From positions 117,278 through 181,277 of the forward strand of contig JAFVGW010000003.1 of the NCBI GenBank assembly GCA_017474765.1: a stretch of DNA of 64,000 nucleotides. Direction: 5' to 3'. Under the pieces are notes generated by a model that was given only the letters and a program-made list of their open reading frames with translations, made no database searches and was not told the origin of the DNA. Below, one piece after another: positions 46,725 to 56,544 of the stretch (the stretch's first letter is position 1; each line of letters begins with the position of its first letter). The position numbers and the translations under genes were made by a program. The stretch is from Salinivirgaceae bacterium. GTDB taxonomy: Bacteria > Bacteroidota > Bacteroidia > Bacteroidales > SZUA-534.

Positions 46725-48527
46725 TCAATTACTCACCAATCCCCTAAAATAATCGCTCCGAATCATTTTGTCTGACAATATATACGCTTCGTCTTCAGTG
46801 ATTTTTCTGTTATGGCGGGCAGCGCTATCCAATAAATTCACACCAAATCCTTTCCAGTAATAGTCATCAGCACCTATGCAGTGAAGGATTGTGGGAAAAA
46901 TGTCCATTTGAAAACACCTCTCATTAACCTCAATGTTTTCTTTAATATTGGGAGAACAAACTATTAATGGACAATATGATATTTCCGTTGGTATTGGATA
47001 ACCATGCTCATCCACAAAAGAAGCATATTCCATTAACATATTATGAGAAAACGTGGTGTGATCACCTGTGATAGCAATTGTTGTATTTGTCAATAAAGAA
47101 TCATACTCAAGTTTCTCTAAAAATGGTGCGATTGCACTATCGGTATAATGAACTGCATTAAGATAGTTCCTCAAATTGGATGGCATATCGTTTGGCCACT
47201 TCATTGACGGACAATCCACTCTCGTAAAAGGAGCATGCATTGACATTGTTATTACATGCATACAAAACGGTTCTATCTTCAATTTCTCAAGGCGCTGTAT
47301 AGCATATTGAAAAACAACAGCATCGTCTTCCGTCCCCGTCTGTCCATTCTTTGAATTTGGGAATATGTCGGAATATTCATAACACTTTGTCATCATGGGT
47401 TGATTCCATATATCATTCGCACAAGGGTCGATAATTGTTGAGTTTGACCAAAAATGCGCATAATTAGGATATCTGTTTTTGCCATATAACATACAAGCTG
47501 CACCCGAATTTAGCGGCAACATACCTGAATTTTCTATCATCTGTCCATCTCCAGAGCCACCATTTCGTGTTTGTGATTTGATTTTCGTGCAAAACAAATG
47601 GCTGTGTTTTGACCTGAACGCATTTATATTTGGTGTTACTTCGTCTCCTTTCAAATCCCTCATGTTAAGAGCCCAATTTTCAAATGATTCCACTAAAATG
47701 AATATTAAATTTCCACTCAATTGAATTTGTTTTTCATCGCTTACAATTTCTGATAGAATTTCTATCTCACGTTGCGAATATTCTACTTCCCGATTTCTGT
47801 CGAGCGACAGCTCGTAAATGAACAAGCACGGGAAATAATGAAATACAGTTCCTCTTTCCACAATATTAGGACGCTGCAAATTAGAGTATAATGACTTACC
47901 TTTTGCAACCTTCCGACCCCATTGAAATTGATTAATATCAAACCATTCCTTATTCTTATTTGTGTACATAATGTTCGAGCCATACCCTAATGTAAAATCA
48001 TATACAACAAGCAAAAAACTTGTTACAAATGCTACAATAAAACCCTTTACACTTGTTTTGGGAATCAACTGTTCATTTCTTTTTTCAAAGAAAACCAATG
48101 TTCCGCAGTAAAGAGCTGTAATTGCCACAAATACAAACGCCTTCCAATTTATGTATGTCAAAATGGAACTCATAAAACCATTTAGGTTACCTGCCATTTT
48201 TATAACATCAATATCAATAAACAAAGAGCATTGCCTATAATATAAAGCATTGGCTATCAACCACAAATCAATAATAACCGAAGCAACAATCGTCCACCAT
48301 TGACGTTTGAATAAAAACACAAACGAAGCAAAAAACAATGCTGGCAACAGCTTTGCAAAATAGAACGCAAGAAACTCCAATGGTGCTTGCCACAATGAAC
48401 TAACTGCCACATAATTGAAACAGGCATAATGAAAAAAAACGCATTTAATAAATATTGAAAATGCGAATAGTGAGAATATTGACCAATTATTATAATTGTT
48501 ACTTAAGATATGGTATTTATTTTTCAT
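46725..48527 (-). CDS. LTA-synthase-like sulfatase-fold transferase
   Basis: 600 residues. Five N-terminal membrane segments (for example FALFAFSIFIKCVFF-like, TIVASVIIDLWLIANALYY, FVFVAITALYCGTLVFF) then a large extracytoplasmic sulfatase-fold domain. Seen: LVESFENWALN (metal-ligand Glu), RNGGSGDGQMIENSGMLPL (probable nucleophile Ser where LtaS has Thr), and ITGDHTTFS (metal-binding Asp-His). In Gram-negatives such proteins add phosphoglycerol or phosphoethanolamine to surface glycans. Here it is the last sugar-locus gene before ATPase 1, so modification of this polysaccharide is a reasonable inference. Confidence 0.85.
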   Translation of the reverse strand: MKNKYHILSNNYNNWSIFSLFAFSIFIKCVFFHYACFNYVAVSSLWQAPLEFLAFYFAKLLPALFFASFVFLFKRQWWTIVASVIIDLWLIANALYYRQCSLFIDIDVIKMAGNLNGFMSSILTYINWKAFVFVAITALYCGTLVFFEKRNEQLIPKTSVKGFIVAFVTSFLLVVYDFTLGYGSNIMYTNKNKEWFDINQFQWGRKVAKGKSLYSNLQRPNIVERGTVFHYFPCLFIYELSLDRNREVEYSQREIEILSEIVSDEKQIQLSGNLIFILVESFENWALNMRDLKGDEVTPNINAFRSKHSHLFCTKIKSQTRNGGSGDGQMIENSGMLPLNSGAACMLYGKNRYPNYAHFWSNSTIIDPCANDIWNQPMMTKCYEYSDIFPNSKNGQTGTEDDAVVFQYAIQRLEKLKIEPFCMHVITMSMHAPFTRVDCPSMKWPNDMPSNLRNYLNAVHYTDSAIAPFLEKLEYDSLLTNTTIAITGDHTTFSHNMLMEYASFVDEHGYPIPTEISYCPLIVCSPNIKENIEVNERCFQMDIFPTILHCIGADDYYWKGFGVNLLDSAARHNRKITEDEAYILSDKMIRSDYFRGLVSN

Positions 48528-48555
48528 TATTGATTTCTGCTAAATTTGATATTCC

Positions 48556-49551
48556 TTACCAATAACACCCATTTTCAACCATCTCCAACCCTCGTGGACG
48601 GTTTTGTTGTGACGGGCGAATCCAATATTCATTGTAAAATTTTGAAACTCGCGGATTATTATCCCAACGAGTTCCTTTAATTCCAAACAATACTTGTAAC
48701 CATCCTGCCAAGTGAATGGCCTGCTTTCCCATCTGCTTACAGTGAGCCGCCAATGGCATCCCGTATGCGCCGCAACCTACGAGAGCAACATCAAAATCAA
48801 TCTTGCTTATATCGTCTTTCATTTTCTGAAGAGCATCGAACCACGTTGCAAATTCTGTTTTTGTACCAACTATGGATTGAACGGCCTTATAGGTTATGAG
48901 TGTAAAATCAGGCAAAACATTTTCATCTTGCCATATATATGCCCGTTTTTCGTACTGAGCTTGTATATCTTCGGCAAAAGGGTGAACAACCAAAACACGC
49001 TTTCCTTTTAAATGGCAAGTCCATGGTTTTGAATAATAAAATGGTGCATAATAACCATCCAAATTAACACGAACAGCGTTTTTCAATTGTTTGCGGAACA
49101 AGTATTCATTAACCTGATAACTGCCTAAAATATCAATCTGCTGAATTGCTTGCAAATTTTCCTGATAAAAGCGCTCGGTAAATTCTTCATTGTTTGGGAA
49201 AAAACCCGACAATGTGCACAGTCTTTCTAAAATTGGATTTTGAACTTGTAATTTGGTTCTTCGTCCATATATAAAATCTATATATCCTCGAATAGGGATT
49301 TTTGTTTCGTTTTTAATCACAAAGTCCTCCATTGTTTCTAACTCCGTTGTTCCAAATTTAGATATCAATAATGGCTTGTTTTCTTGAAGACATTGCAAGA
49401 TATAGTCGTTTGCTTCTTGATTGAACATTTCCACATATCCGAAATACTGCCGCCCCTGCAGTTTTTCGTCCTTTATATCATAAAGCGGGAAAAATCGGTG
49501 GTGCAATGTCCGCAATCTATAAGCTAATGATTCTTTTATTCTTTCAAACAT
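48556..49551 (-). CDS. GT-D fold (DUF1792-type) putative glycosyltransferase
   Basis: 331 residues, no signal peptide. The pattern LISKFGTTELETMEDF near residue 61 and, toward the C-terminus, VALVGCGAYGMPLAAHCKQM followed by QAIHLAGWLQVLFGIKG is that of the GT-D/DUF1792 family, in which the C-terminal block binds nucleotide-sugar. The substrate is unknown. It ends with RPRGLEMVENGCYW. It overlaps the GT4 gene upstream by 8 bp, inside the polysaccharide operon. Confidence 0.75.
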   Translation of the reverse strand: MFERIKESLAYRLRTLHHRFFPLYDIKDEKLQGRQYFGYVEMFNQEANDYILQCLQENKPLLISKFGTTELETMEDFVIKNETKIPIRGYIDFIYGRRTKLQVQNPILERLCTLSGFFPNNEEFTERFYQENLQAIQQIDILGSYQVNEYLFRKQLKNAVRVNLDGYYAPFYYSKPWTCHLKGKRVLVVHPFAEDIQAQYEKRAYIWQDENVLPDFTLITYKAVQSIVGTKTEFATWFDALQKMKDDISKIDFDVALVGCGAYGMPLAAHCKQMGKQAIHLAGWLQVLFGIKGTRWDNNPRVSKFYNEYWIRPSQQNRPRGLEMVENGCYW

Positions 49552-50695
49552 TATATTCTCTAATTAGTTGTCTATAAATCGCTTCTTCCGAAAACCTTTC
49601 ATTCGCATAGTTTCTTAATTCGACAGGCTTGAAAGAAGAATACTTTTCCCGCATTTCTGACATACCTTTCTCTATGTCTTCCGCGGTAATTGTACCCAAC
49701 AGAATGCCGTTGGAAGAATTAACAATATCGGTTACACCACCAGAATTGGTGGAAATCACAGGAATACCACTTGCCAAAGCTTCGGCCAGCGTCATTCCAA
49801 AGGTTTCGATACTGCTTGCCGACAAAACCACGTGTGATTGGTGCATAAGCCGCGCCGTCGCTTCGCGTGACTGACGTGGCAACATTTCTACAGAATCCGT
49901 CAAGTTCAAAGTTTTTATCGAATTCTCTATATTTAATTTCAATGGTCCATCGCCCACAATTATCAGTCTGTCGTCTTGTTTATTACCAACATAACTACTC
50001 CACGCTTCTATTATTTTATCGAAGTTTTTTAACGGAATAAAATTGCCAATAGCGAGAAATGTAAAATGGTCGAACTTCTGAGAATCGTTTTCTTCGAAAA
50101 ACAACGGACTGACAACATTATGAAGCACACTGCATTTTTTTTCATTCACTTCGCACAATTTTGCTATTCGCTCTTTTGCAAAATGACTGACGAAAAAACT
50201 CTGCCGCGATTGCTCATATACTTTTTTTGCCAATTGTATATCGGCGCTGGTATATTGTTCGGGGCGGAAAATAAAACCTGACGTGTGTTCTGTATGGAAA
50301 TATGGAATATTCAGCTTTCGGCTTATATAATTAGCCACAACTCCCCCCATAAACATTGCGTGGCTGTGAATAACATCAATTTTTCCATTGCTGTGAATAT
50401 AATTCCGAACATGTTTCAAAGCCTTGCGGCACAATCGAGAATAGGATAATGCGCGAACTTTGGGGATATACACATTTGTAGCAAGGCGCATGGTAAGTAT
50501 GCCATTGTCGTTTTCTTCCGAATATAGTTCTTTTCTACCAGAAAGCGTGTCACGGAATGTGCCATTGATATAAACGTGCAGCACTGCAACCGTATGGCCG
50601 CGCCGTTGCAACATACGTGCCTGCTCCTCTATGAAACTCCCTGCTATGGGGTTTTCTGCATTTTTATACCATGACGCCACTATAAGAATATGCAT
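49544..50695 (-). CDS. Glycosyltransferase family 4
   Basis: 383 residues from the ATG at 50695 (MHILIVASWYKNAENP); this start lies 1 bp after the stop of the upstream gene. GT-B fold: N-terminal acceptor domain (GSFIEEQARMLQRRGHTVAVL), then the donor domain with FLAIGNFIPLKNFDKII, LIIVGDGPLKLNIE, and the E-x7-E region SSIETFGMTLAEALASGIPV with STNSGGVTDI. Cytoplasmic retaining glycosyltransferase; sugar unknown. Part of the minus-strand polysaccharide operon. Confidence 0.93.
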   Translation of the reverse strand: MHILIVASWYKNAENPIAGSFIEEQARMLQRRGHTVAVLHVYINGTFRDTLSGRKELYSEENDNGILTMRLATNVYIPKVRALSYSRLCRKALKHVRNYIHSNGKIDVIHSHAMFMGGVVANYISRKLNIPYFHTEHTSGFIFRPEQYTSADIQLAKKVYEQSRQSFFVSHFAKERIAKLCEVNEKKCSVLHNVVSPLFFEENDSQKFDHFTFLAIGNFIPLKNFDKIIEAWSSYVGNKQDDRLIIVGDGPLKLNIENSIKTLNLTDSVEMLPRQSREATARLMHQSHVVLSASSIETFGMTLAEALASGIPVISTNSGGVTDIVNSSNGILLGTITAEDIEKGMSEMREKYSSFKPVELRNYANERFSEEAIYRQLIREYNV

Positions 50696-50696
50696 A

Positions 50697-51602
50697 CTAT
50701 CTGCCAATTATATTATGAGCAACAAGTTTCAGGCAAGTTACGACATTTTTGAGTGATAGTCGGTTTTTCAGCATTAATTTTGCAATACTATACGCCACAC
50801 CGAACTGACTATTAGTCCGCGCCATATACAAGTACATATTCAGTTTCGAGTCACGATAGTTCTCAAAATCCTTCTTCGCCAGGTATTTTGAGAAATGTTC
50901 CCAGTAGTTATTCTCCAAATCGTTTATTGCCGACATATAACGTTCCACATCTGTCATTTTCACCTTTCTGCTCCCAGCAATCACGGTCGATTGTTCGTGC
51001 TGAACTGCCACATAACCTTGCACGTTTAATTGTCTATAAGGATAGTGTGCCAATAATCGGAAAAACAAATGCGTATCTTCCCAAAGCGAAAAACGAGTAT
51101 CAAACATATTTTCAGCAAGAAAACATCTTGCTATTGCCGCTTGACATACGCCAATAACGCGAAAATTATCAAACAAAAATTTTAGGATATTCTTTTCTCC
51201 ATTTGGCAAAGGTTCTGCAAATTGACGTTGTTTGCCATTGTGCTCAATAAGCGCATTGTGGAAATACAGGCAGGGTTCATTGCCATTATCCGTAATCACC
51301 AGATTTAAGTCGTTCAGGAAATTATAAAGATAATAATCGTCGCTATCAAGGAATAGTACATACTCTCCAACCGAATGTGCAATTCCTTTATTACGTGCCG
51401 CGCTTCGTTCGGCATTTTCTTGATAAATGTATGTTATTCGGCTGTCGCTGTACTGCGAAACCACTTCTTTAGTGTTGTCGGTGCTACCATCGTCAACAAT
51501 TATCAGTTCCCAATCGACAAAAGTTTGACCCAAAACCGATTCAATCGCCTTCGGCAGGAAGTCGGCACGGTTGTAGGTTGGTATGATAATGGAAAAACGC
51601 AT
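50697..51602 (-). CDS. Glycosyltransferase family 2
   Basis: 301 residues. GT-A fold: opening FSIIIPTYNRADFLPKAIES, then ELIIVDDGSTDNTKEVV, NKGIAHSVGEYVLFLDSDDY (the DSDD metal/nucleotide motif). The second half has LWEDTHLFFRLLAH, the acceptor-side acidic motif. Starts 1 bp after the GT32 gene and ends 1 bp before the GT4 start, so translation is coupled in the operon. Confidence 0.93.
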   Translation of the reverse strand: MRFSIIIPTYNRADFLPKAIESVLGQTFVDWELIIVDDGSTDNTKEVVSQYSDSRITYIYQENAERSAARNKGIAHSVGEYVLFLDSDDYYLYNFLNDLNLVITDNGNEPCLYFHNALIEHNGKQRQFAEPLPNGEKNILKFLFDNFRVIGVCQAAIARCFLAENMFDTRFSLWEDTHLFFRLLAHYPYRQLNVQGYVAVQHEQSTVIAGSRKVKMTDVERYMSAINDLENNYWEHFSKYLAKKDFENYRDSKLNMYLYMARTNSQFGVAYSIAKLMLKNRLSLKNVVTCLKLVAHNIIGR

Positions 51603-51603
51603 A

Positions 51604-52386
51604 TTATCCTTTCAATTTCATTTGCCTTAATAAATGATAGCCTAAATCCTTATAATATTTCAATGGTTGTTTCGGATTGCTTTTTAATCGTTTCCAAACA
51701 ATCTCCCAACCTTTTCGCCAACGGTTATTCCAGAAAAAACGGAACTCATCATCGAACCAGGCGGCATTCCACATGTGTATGGCATAAGTATTAGCTGTAG
51801 AAAATGTCTGTGGATTGGCGGAATCTGCCTTGTTGAATGGCATTGGGCAAAACGCCGTGTGCGGAAGAAAAACATTTCCGCCAATTTTCTGTGCTGCGTG
51901 GTTGTATTTTTTGAGCCCTTCAGCCATAAAAATTGGCGTGATAACTTTGGGTATCTCAATGTATTGGTATGTGCTCAAATCTGACTCCGTCAATCTTTCA
52001 TATTCAGCCATACATTTCTTTAAAAGCGGGTTACCTTTCTGTGCACCAATCACAACTGGTTCAATCATTCCGTTATCGGCAAAATTCCAAAACGATTCAT
52101 TATCAAGCAAATCGTCAAACTTTCGCAACAGCAGCACATCGGTATCTAAAAAAATACCACCTTCTTCATATAGCACCTTCAGCCGAATATAATCGGTAAG
52201 GAAAGCCCATTCCCTTTCTTTCAAGGCCTTTTGTGCAAAAGGTATTTCAAATGCCGTGTTGCCAGTGTTCCATAAACAAAACTCATAATCGGGCAGGACG
52301 GTATGCCACGAATCAATGCATCGGGCAATCAATTCGGGATAGGGCTCGCCGCTGAACCAACAATAATGAATCTTTTTGGGTATCAT
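51604..52386 (-). CDS. Glycosyltransferase family 32 (DXD type)
   Basis: 260 residues. Opening IPKKIHYCWFSGEPYPELIA, then FCLWNTGN, FLTDYIRLKVLYEEGGIFLDTDVLLLR with the DTD motif, and HMWNAAWFD. This is the OCH1/capsular-mannosyl or -galactosyltransferase type (GT32). The start overlaps the stop of the upstream GT2 by four bases. Confidence 0.92.
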   Translation of the reverse strand: MIPKKIHYCWFSGEPYPELIARCIDSWHTVLPDYEFCLWNTGNTAFEIPFAQKALKEREWAFLTDYIRLKVLYEEGGIFLDTDVLLLRKFDDLLDNESFWNFADNGMIEPVVIGAQKGNPLLKKCMAEYERLTESDLSTYQYIEIPKVITPIFMAEGLKKYNHAAQKIGGNVFLPHTAFCPMPFNKADSANPQTFSTANTYAIHMWNAAWFDDEFRFFWNNRWRKGWEIVWKRLKSNPKQPLKYYKDLGYHLLRQMKLKG

Positions 52387-53342
52387 TTGAATAACCTGTT
52401 TTTTAGACTTTTAAATAATTCTGTATTAAATCTCTTTATCAGGCGAATATGAAACTTTAGTTTCATTCGGCAAGGTATTGGCGGATTCAAATATTTCCAT
52501 TTCAGCATATTCCGATATGTAAATTGCCTCAACCAACGGTCAACAATCCAATCGTATTTGGAAATCTCAAGGTTACGGCCATCGTTTTTGGCAACGGCCC
52601 TGAAGTGCCGCACAATATTCATGTTTTCCTTCAATCGCAACCTTTCCAAATCAAGCGAGCCTATGTTTCTTGTGGTTCTAGCGTGCTGCCGCCAATGATT
52701 TAGCGGCTCGTAAACATACGCCACTTTGCCCAACAACGACATTTGAGCAAAAAACAACCAATCGCCGCAAATTTTGTAATTGTCGGGGAAAACGATTTTG
52801 CTGATATTCTCTTTCTTGAAAATCACTGAACTTGTGTTCGATACAATGTTTTTGTATGCGTGCATTTCATAGAAAAACGACTTCCCATCCATAATAAAAT
52901 CATGGTTGAGCGTTTGCCCTGTCAAATTTGACAGCCAAATTGTTGAATCAGAAAAACTCTGTCCGTTTTCATCAACAATATCGCTTTTACAAAACACCAA
53001 CGGAATGTTATTGTTTGCCCTAGAAATCAATCTTTTAAGAAATTTATTTTCACAATAATCGTCGCTTTCGGCAATCCATATCCATTCGCCTTTCGCCAAC
53101 GACAGTCCTTTTCTCCATTGAGAAAAAAGACTTCCGCTGTTTTTCTCATTATAAACAATCTGTGCAACGTGGGGATTATTGCGGTACGACTCAATGATAT
53201 CTTTTGAATTGTCGGTTGAGCAGTCATCCAAAATAATCAATTCATAATCATCGTACGTTTGCCCCAATATGGAATCAATGCGCTGTTTCAAAAACTTCGC
53301 GTGGTTGTAATTGGGCACTATGATAGAAACTGACGGCTGCAC
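52383..53342 (-). CDS. Glycosyltransferase family 2
   Basis: 319 residues, GTG start at 53342, 1 bp after the upstream gene. GT-A fold: VSIIVPNYNHAKFLKQRIDS, ELIILDDCSTDNSKDII, KGEWIWIAESDDYCENKFL with the ESDD motif. The middle (KSFFYEMHAYKNIVSNTSSV) and a basic C-terminus resemble locus-type GT2 proteins. Overlaps the GT32 gene downstream. Confidence 0.92.
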   Translation of the reverse strand: MQPSVSIIVPNYNHAKFLKQRIDSILGQTYDDYELIILDDCSTDNSKDIIESYRNNPHVAQIVYNEKNSGSLFSQWRKGLSLAKGEWIWIAESDDYCENKFLKRLISRANNNIPLVFCKSDIVDENGQSFSDSTIWLSNLTGQTLNHDFIMDGKSFFYEMHAYKNIVSNTSSVIFKKENISKIVFPDNYKICGDWLFFAQMSLLGKVAYVYEPLNHWRQHARTTRNIGSLDLERLRLKENMNIVRHFRAVAKNDGRNLEISKYDWIVDRWLRQFTYRNMLKWKYLNPPIPCRMKLKFHIRLIKRFNTELFKSLKNRLFK

Positions 53343-53343
53343 G

Positions 53344-54285
53344 TTATTTGTGAATTAAGTTATAGACAACGCCTCTTTGAATGTTCCAAATTCCTTTGAA
53401 ATCTCTGGATTTCAAGAATAACCAACTAGATATGAAATAATATTTTAGGAAAACAATGATTTTCCTCTCCTTAATGGCATTTGTGGCAATTTTTGCGCTA
53501 AAAGACTTTCGCCTTAAGAAGTAATATTCTTTAACTCGGTTTTCCAGGGGTTGTAAAAAAGAGTAAAGCGAGAACAATCTTAAATCCATATTGATTTGCG
53601 ATAAAGCAGACCATGTACTTAAAGAATGCACCCTATATGCAGAGTTAATTATTTGTGGCATAAAACAACCGCCACCATGCTTGCCTAACAAGAAACATAA
53701 TACGGCATCACATGTTATAAAGTTAGACGGAATAGACATGAAAGCTGTTTTTTCACATTCAAAATATTTTCTGCGGAACATAATCGTTTGCGTCGGTGGA
53801 TTATTTGTTGTCATCAAATCGTAACTGGTTAGCGATTTGGAAATAGTGGTTTCTTTATTTGGGTCGTTTAATACGTTGTTGTTTTCATCAACGACTTTTG
53901 AATCGTGAAAGCACAACACAAAGTTTTCATCTATGTCACCATCCAAAAAATCTACTTGTTTTTGCAGTTTTAAGGGGTCGCACCAATAGTCATCGCCTTC
54001 GCACATGGCAACATATTTTCCTTGGCATTCCGAAAGAACTCGTTTCCAATTACCTGCTATGCCCAAATGGCTTGTTTTAGGCAATAGTCTTATTTGCGGG
54101 TATTTTCTGGCATACTCTTCGCATATTGATAAAGTATTGTCTGTTCCGCTGTCCTCTCCAATAACAATTTCGTAATCGAAATTGACTTTTTGCATCAGAA
54201 TGCTGTCCAAACACTGGCGAATGTATTTTTCTTGGTTGTATGTAACAACAAATACAGACACTAATATATTTCTTCTATCTCCCAT
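53344..54285 (-). CDS. Glycosyltransferase family 2
   Basis: 313 residues. GT-A fold: VSVFVVTYNQEKYIRQCLDS, FDYEIVIGEDSGTDNTLSIC, GKYVAMCEGDDYWCDPLKLQ with the EGDD motif. The C-terminal half contains RVKEYYFLRRKSFSAKIATN. The start codon immediately follows the stop of the upstream GT2. Confidence 0.92.
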   Translation of the reverse strand: MGDRRNILVSVFVVTYNQEKYIRQCLDSILMQKVNFDYEIVIGEDSGTDNTLSICEEYARKYPQIRLLPKTSHLGIAGNWKRVLSECQGKYVAMCEGDDYWCDPLKLQKQVDFLDGDIDENFVLCFHDSKVVDENNNVLNDPNKETTISKSLTSYDLMTTNNPPTQTIMFRRKYFECEKTAFMSIPSNFITCDAVLCFLLGKHGGGCFMPQIINSAYRVHSLSTWSALSQINMDLRLFSLYSFLQPLENRVKEYYFLRRKSFSAKIATNAIKERKIIVFLKYYFISSWLFLKSRDFKGIWNIQRGVVYNLIHK

Positions 54286-55062
54286 TTAGCAAAATACTTT
54301 CTTGTAAATACGTACAATATACAGCTGTATCTTCAACCCTGCTTTATAAATTATGTTACTTGTGTGTAAAATAGCTTTTTCCAAAAAACTAATTTTTATT
54401 TCGATAGGAATAACGCGAAAATGCTGCCGTATCATATTGATATAAAAGTCATCGAAAAAAACATCGTCTCCTTGTTCTTTACTAAATCCACCTGACGAAA
54501 AATGGGCAATCTTTTGATTTATGAAAACATTCTTTATTTTTGGATTCAAGAACCATTTCAAATTCAAATCATGGTCGGCTCCAATTTTATATTTTAACGT
54601 ATAGTTACCAATCTTATCAAAAATTGTTTTTCTGTAAAATATGGCCTGGTGACAACGATTATACTCTAAAGTATATAGTGTCCATTCACCCCTATTTTTA
54701 TCAGACAAATCAGATTCAACATCACCATATACCACATCATATTTGTCTATTTCAGAACTAAAGACAGATTGCAACACATTGTTGTTGAGAAGCCAATCAT
54801 CACTGCCAATAAAATAAAGCCATTCGCCTTGAGCTTTTGCTATGCCTTTATTCATGGCATCGTATATACCTTTGTCGGGGTCAGAATAGAACTTTATACG
54901 CTCATCATTGTACGACTTTACAAGTTCACATGTGTTATCCGTAGAAACACCATCTATAACCAACACTTCGAAATCCCGCATAGTCTGGCATACAATGCTA
55001 TCAATACAACGAGTTATGCAAGAAGCGGAATTATATGTGGGTATGATTATGGTGAGTTTCAT
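54286..55062 (-). CDS. Glycosyltransferase family 2, WcaE/WcaA-like
   Basis: 258 residues. GT-A fold: LTIIIPTYNSASCITRCIDS, FEVLVIDGVSTDNTCELV, MNKGIAKAQGEWLYFIGSDD with the GSDD motif, then HQAIFYRKTIFDKIGNY typical of colanic-acid-type GT2. Its ATG lies 1 base below the stop of an 11-codon fragment of another glycosyltransferase and 51 bp after ATPase 2, so the original 5' neighbour has been replaced. Confidence 0.92.
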   Translation of the reverse strand: MKLTIIIPTYNSASCITRCIDSIVCQTMRDFEVLVIDGVSTDNTCELVKSYNDERIKFYSDPDKGIYDAMNKGIAKAQGEWLYFIGSDDWLLNNNVLQSVFSSEIDKYDVVYGDVESDLSDKNRGEWTLYTLEYNRCHQAIFYRKTIFDKIGNYTLKYKIGADHDLNLKWFLNPKIKNVFINQKIAHFSSGGFSKEQGDDVFFDDFYINMIRQHFRVIPIEIKISFLEKAILHTSNIIYKAGLKIQLYIVRIYKKVFC

Positions 55063-55101
55063 TTATAGTGGCGTTCGTGAACAGATAATTAGTGAGAGCA
55101 T
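55063..55101 (-). pseudogene. 12-codon N-terminal fragment of a glycosyltransferase
   Basis: ATG at 55101 reads MLSLIICSRTPL and stops at 55063. The first 11 residues match the start of the longer fragment at 56542-56682 (MVSLIICSRTP). It lies inside an 84-bp direct repeat directly after ATPase 2. Confidence 0.6.
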
Positions 55102-55153
55102 AAAGTTAACTATTTAAGGTTTCAAACAGCCAATTGGCACAACATAAACGCCG
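55070..55153. repeat. 84-bp direct repeat, copy A
   Basis: Matches 56651-56734 with about six mismatches. It covers the last 13 or so codons of ATPase 2, the spacer, and the start of a glycosyltransferase fragment (GGCGTTCGTGAACAGATAAT at its left end). Confidence 0.85.
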
Positions 55154-56394
55154 TCGGGGCGGCGGTAGGCGTACTTGCCCACACCAACCAACACCATTTT
55201 GAACGAAGGTGTCTGCATTCGCGTGATGTCGATGATTTTTTCTAGTGAATGAAGGTTTTTTGCGCCCACATCGATTGCCGAATCGCCACCCAACTTTATC
55301 TCAATCAAACCATACGAGCCGTCACGCCTATGCAGTACCGCATCACATTCAAGACCATTGGCATCGCGATAGTGATACAAAGAGCCGTCCATTGCTTCGG
55401 CAAAAACACGCAAATCGCGAACGGCCATTGTCTCAAAAAATAATCCGAATGTGTTTAAATCGTTTAAAAAGTCCTTTGGCCCTATACCCAACGCAGCCAC
55501 ACCAATTGACGAATCGACAAAATAACGGGTGTCAGATGTGCGGATGGCTGTCTTGCTGCGTAAATTAGGATTCCAGGCGGGCATATCCTCAACAACAAAT
55601 ATTTTTTTCAGCGCCGCTATGTATGACGCCACAGTATCAGTATCGGGTGCGTTGCCGTCGTTGGCCTGCATATCGGCTGCAATAACCGAATAGTTGACGG
55701 CCGCGCCTTGATGTCGTGCATACGAGCGCATCAAAGTTCGAGTTCTTTCAGGCGAACGTTTCACTCCATCAACGCGTGATATATCGCTTGCAACAATGGC
55801 ATCGAAGTAGTCAAACGCCTGGTCAAGCGCCAAACCACCTTTAAGAAACGTTGCTTGCGGCCAGCCGCCACGGCAAACCAAAAATGCCAATTGCTCAATG
55901 TCGATTGCGCATTCGGCGAAAATCTGCTCGGGCGCATCAAACAAACCTTTCAGGCTGATGGTTCCGCTCGATTCTCCTGATTCAAACAATGTCATTGTTC
56001 GCATCATCAACCGCGTAATTCGGCCTGTGCCTGTATGCAATAATTGCTCGGAAGGGACAGGCACTGCTGACCCCGTCATTATGAATTGCCCGAATGTATT
56101 TCGCTCATCAACTTCAGAACGCACGGAATCCCATAGCTCGGGAATAGTCTGCCACTCATCAATCAAGCGTGGTGCGGCACCTTCGAGCAACAAGGCAGGA
56201 TTCATTTCGGCTATTTGACGGCTTTGCCTATAAATGCTCACATCGCCCAATTTAAGTATGCTTGCAGCCTTTTGCTCGGCAGTGGTTGTTTTTCCACACC
56301 ATTTGGGGCCTTCAACCAAAACCGCGCCCTTCCCTTGCAGTTTTCTGTCAAGCATAGGGTCAACAATCCGCGCTCTATAATTAATATTTCCCAT
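55114..56394 (-). CDS. DUF4143-type AAA ATPase, copy 2
   Basis: 426 residues. Walker A EGPKWCGKTT at 28-37 (the WCGKT variant), Walker B RLIDEWQTIPELWD, sensor FIMTGSAVP, GTGRITRLMMRTMTLFESGE, and a C-terminal PD-(D/E)XK-like motif LECDAVLHRRDGSYGLIEIK (Lys367), ending YRRPDGVYVVPIGCLKP. It is a paralogue of copy 3, 300 bp away, and the two share the same motifs and ending. A perfect TTTG-N19-TATCTTTG promoter and a 23-bp repeat array lie upstream. Codon use is GC-richer than in the neighbouring glycosyltransferases, suggesting separate arrival. Confidence 0.88.
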   Translation of the reverse strand: MGNINYRARIVDPMLDRKLQGKGAVLVEGPKWCGKTTTAEQKAASILKLGDVSIYRQSRQIAEMNPALLLEGAAPRLIDEWQTIPELWDSVRSEVDERNTFGQFIMTGSAVPVPSEQLLHTGTGRITRLMMRTMTLFESGESSGTISLKGLFDAPEQIFAECAIDIEQLAFLVCRGGWPQATFLKGGLALDQAFDYFDAIVASDISRVDGVKRSPERTRTLMRSYARHQGAAVNYSVIAADMQANDGNAPDTDTVASYIAALKKIFVVEDMPAWNPNLRSKTAIRTSDTRYFVDSSIGVAALGIGPKDFLNDLNTFGLFFETMAVRDLRVFAEAMDGSLYHYRDANGLECDAVLHRRDGSYGLIEIKLGGDSAIDVGAKNLHSLEKIIDITRMQTPSFKMVLVGVGKYAYRRPDGVYVVPIGCLKP

Positions 56395-56429
56395 TTTTTG
56401 CCGAAATTCAAACTCTCGCCTTCTTGGTG

Positions 56430-56460
56430 CAAAGATATTGTATTTTTATTGGAACACAAA
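56430..56460 (-). promoter_or_regulatory. Promoter of ATPase copy 2
   Basis: On the minus strand TTTG (56460-56457), exactly 19 bases, TATCTTTG (56437-56430): a perfect Bacteroidota promoter, 36 bp before the start codon. Confidence 0.85.
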
Positions 56461-56475
56461 TATTTAGAATTTTTA

Positions 56476-56544
56476 TTCGGGAGTTTGCGGAATTTTTATT
56501 CGGGAGTTTGTGGAAATTTTGTTCGGGAGTTTGTGGGAATATCA
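56476..56544 (-). repeat. 23-bp tandem repeat array upstream of ATPase copy 2
   Basis: TTCGGGAGTTTG (plus strand) occurs at 56476, 56499 and 56522, spaced exactly 23 bp, with linkers like CGGAATTTTTA. It lies just upstream of the -33 box. A palindrome GCCATTTGGC follows at 56549-56558, as in the copy 3 array. Confidence 0.88.
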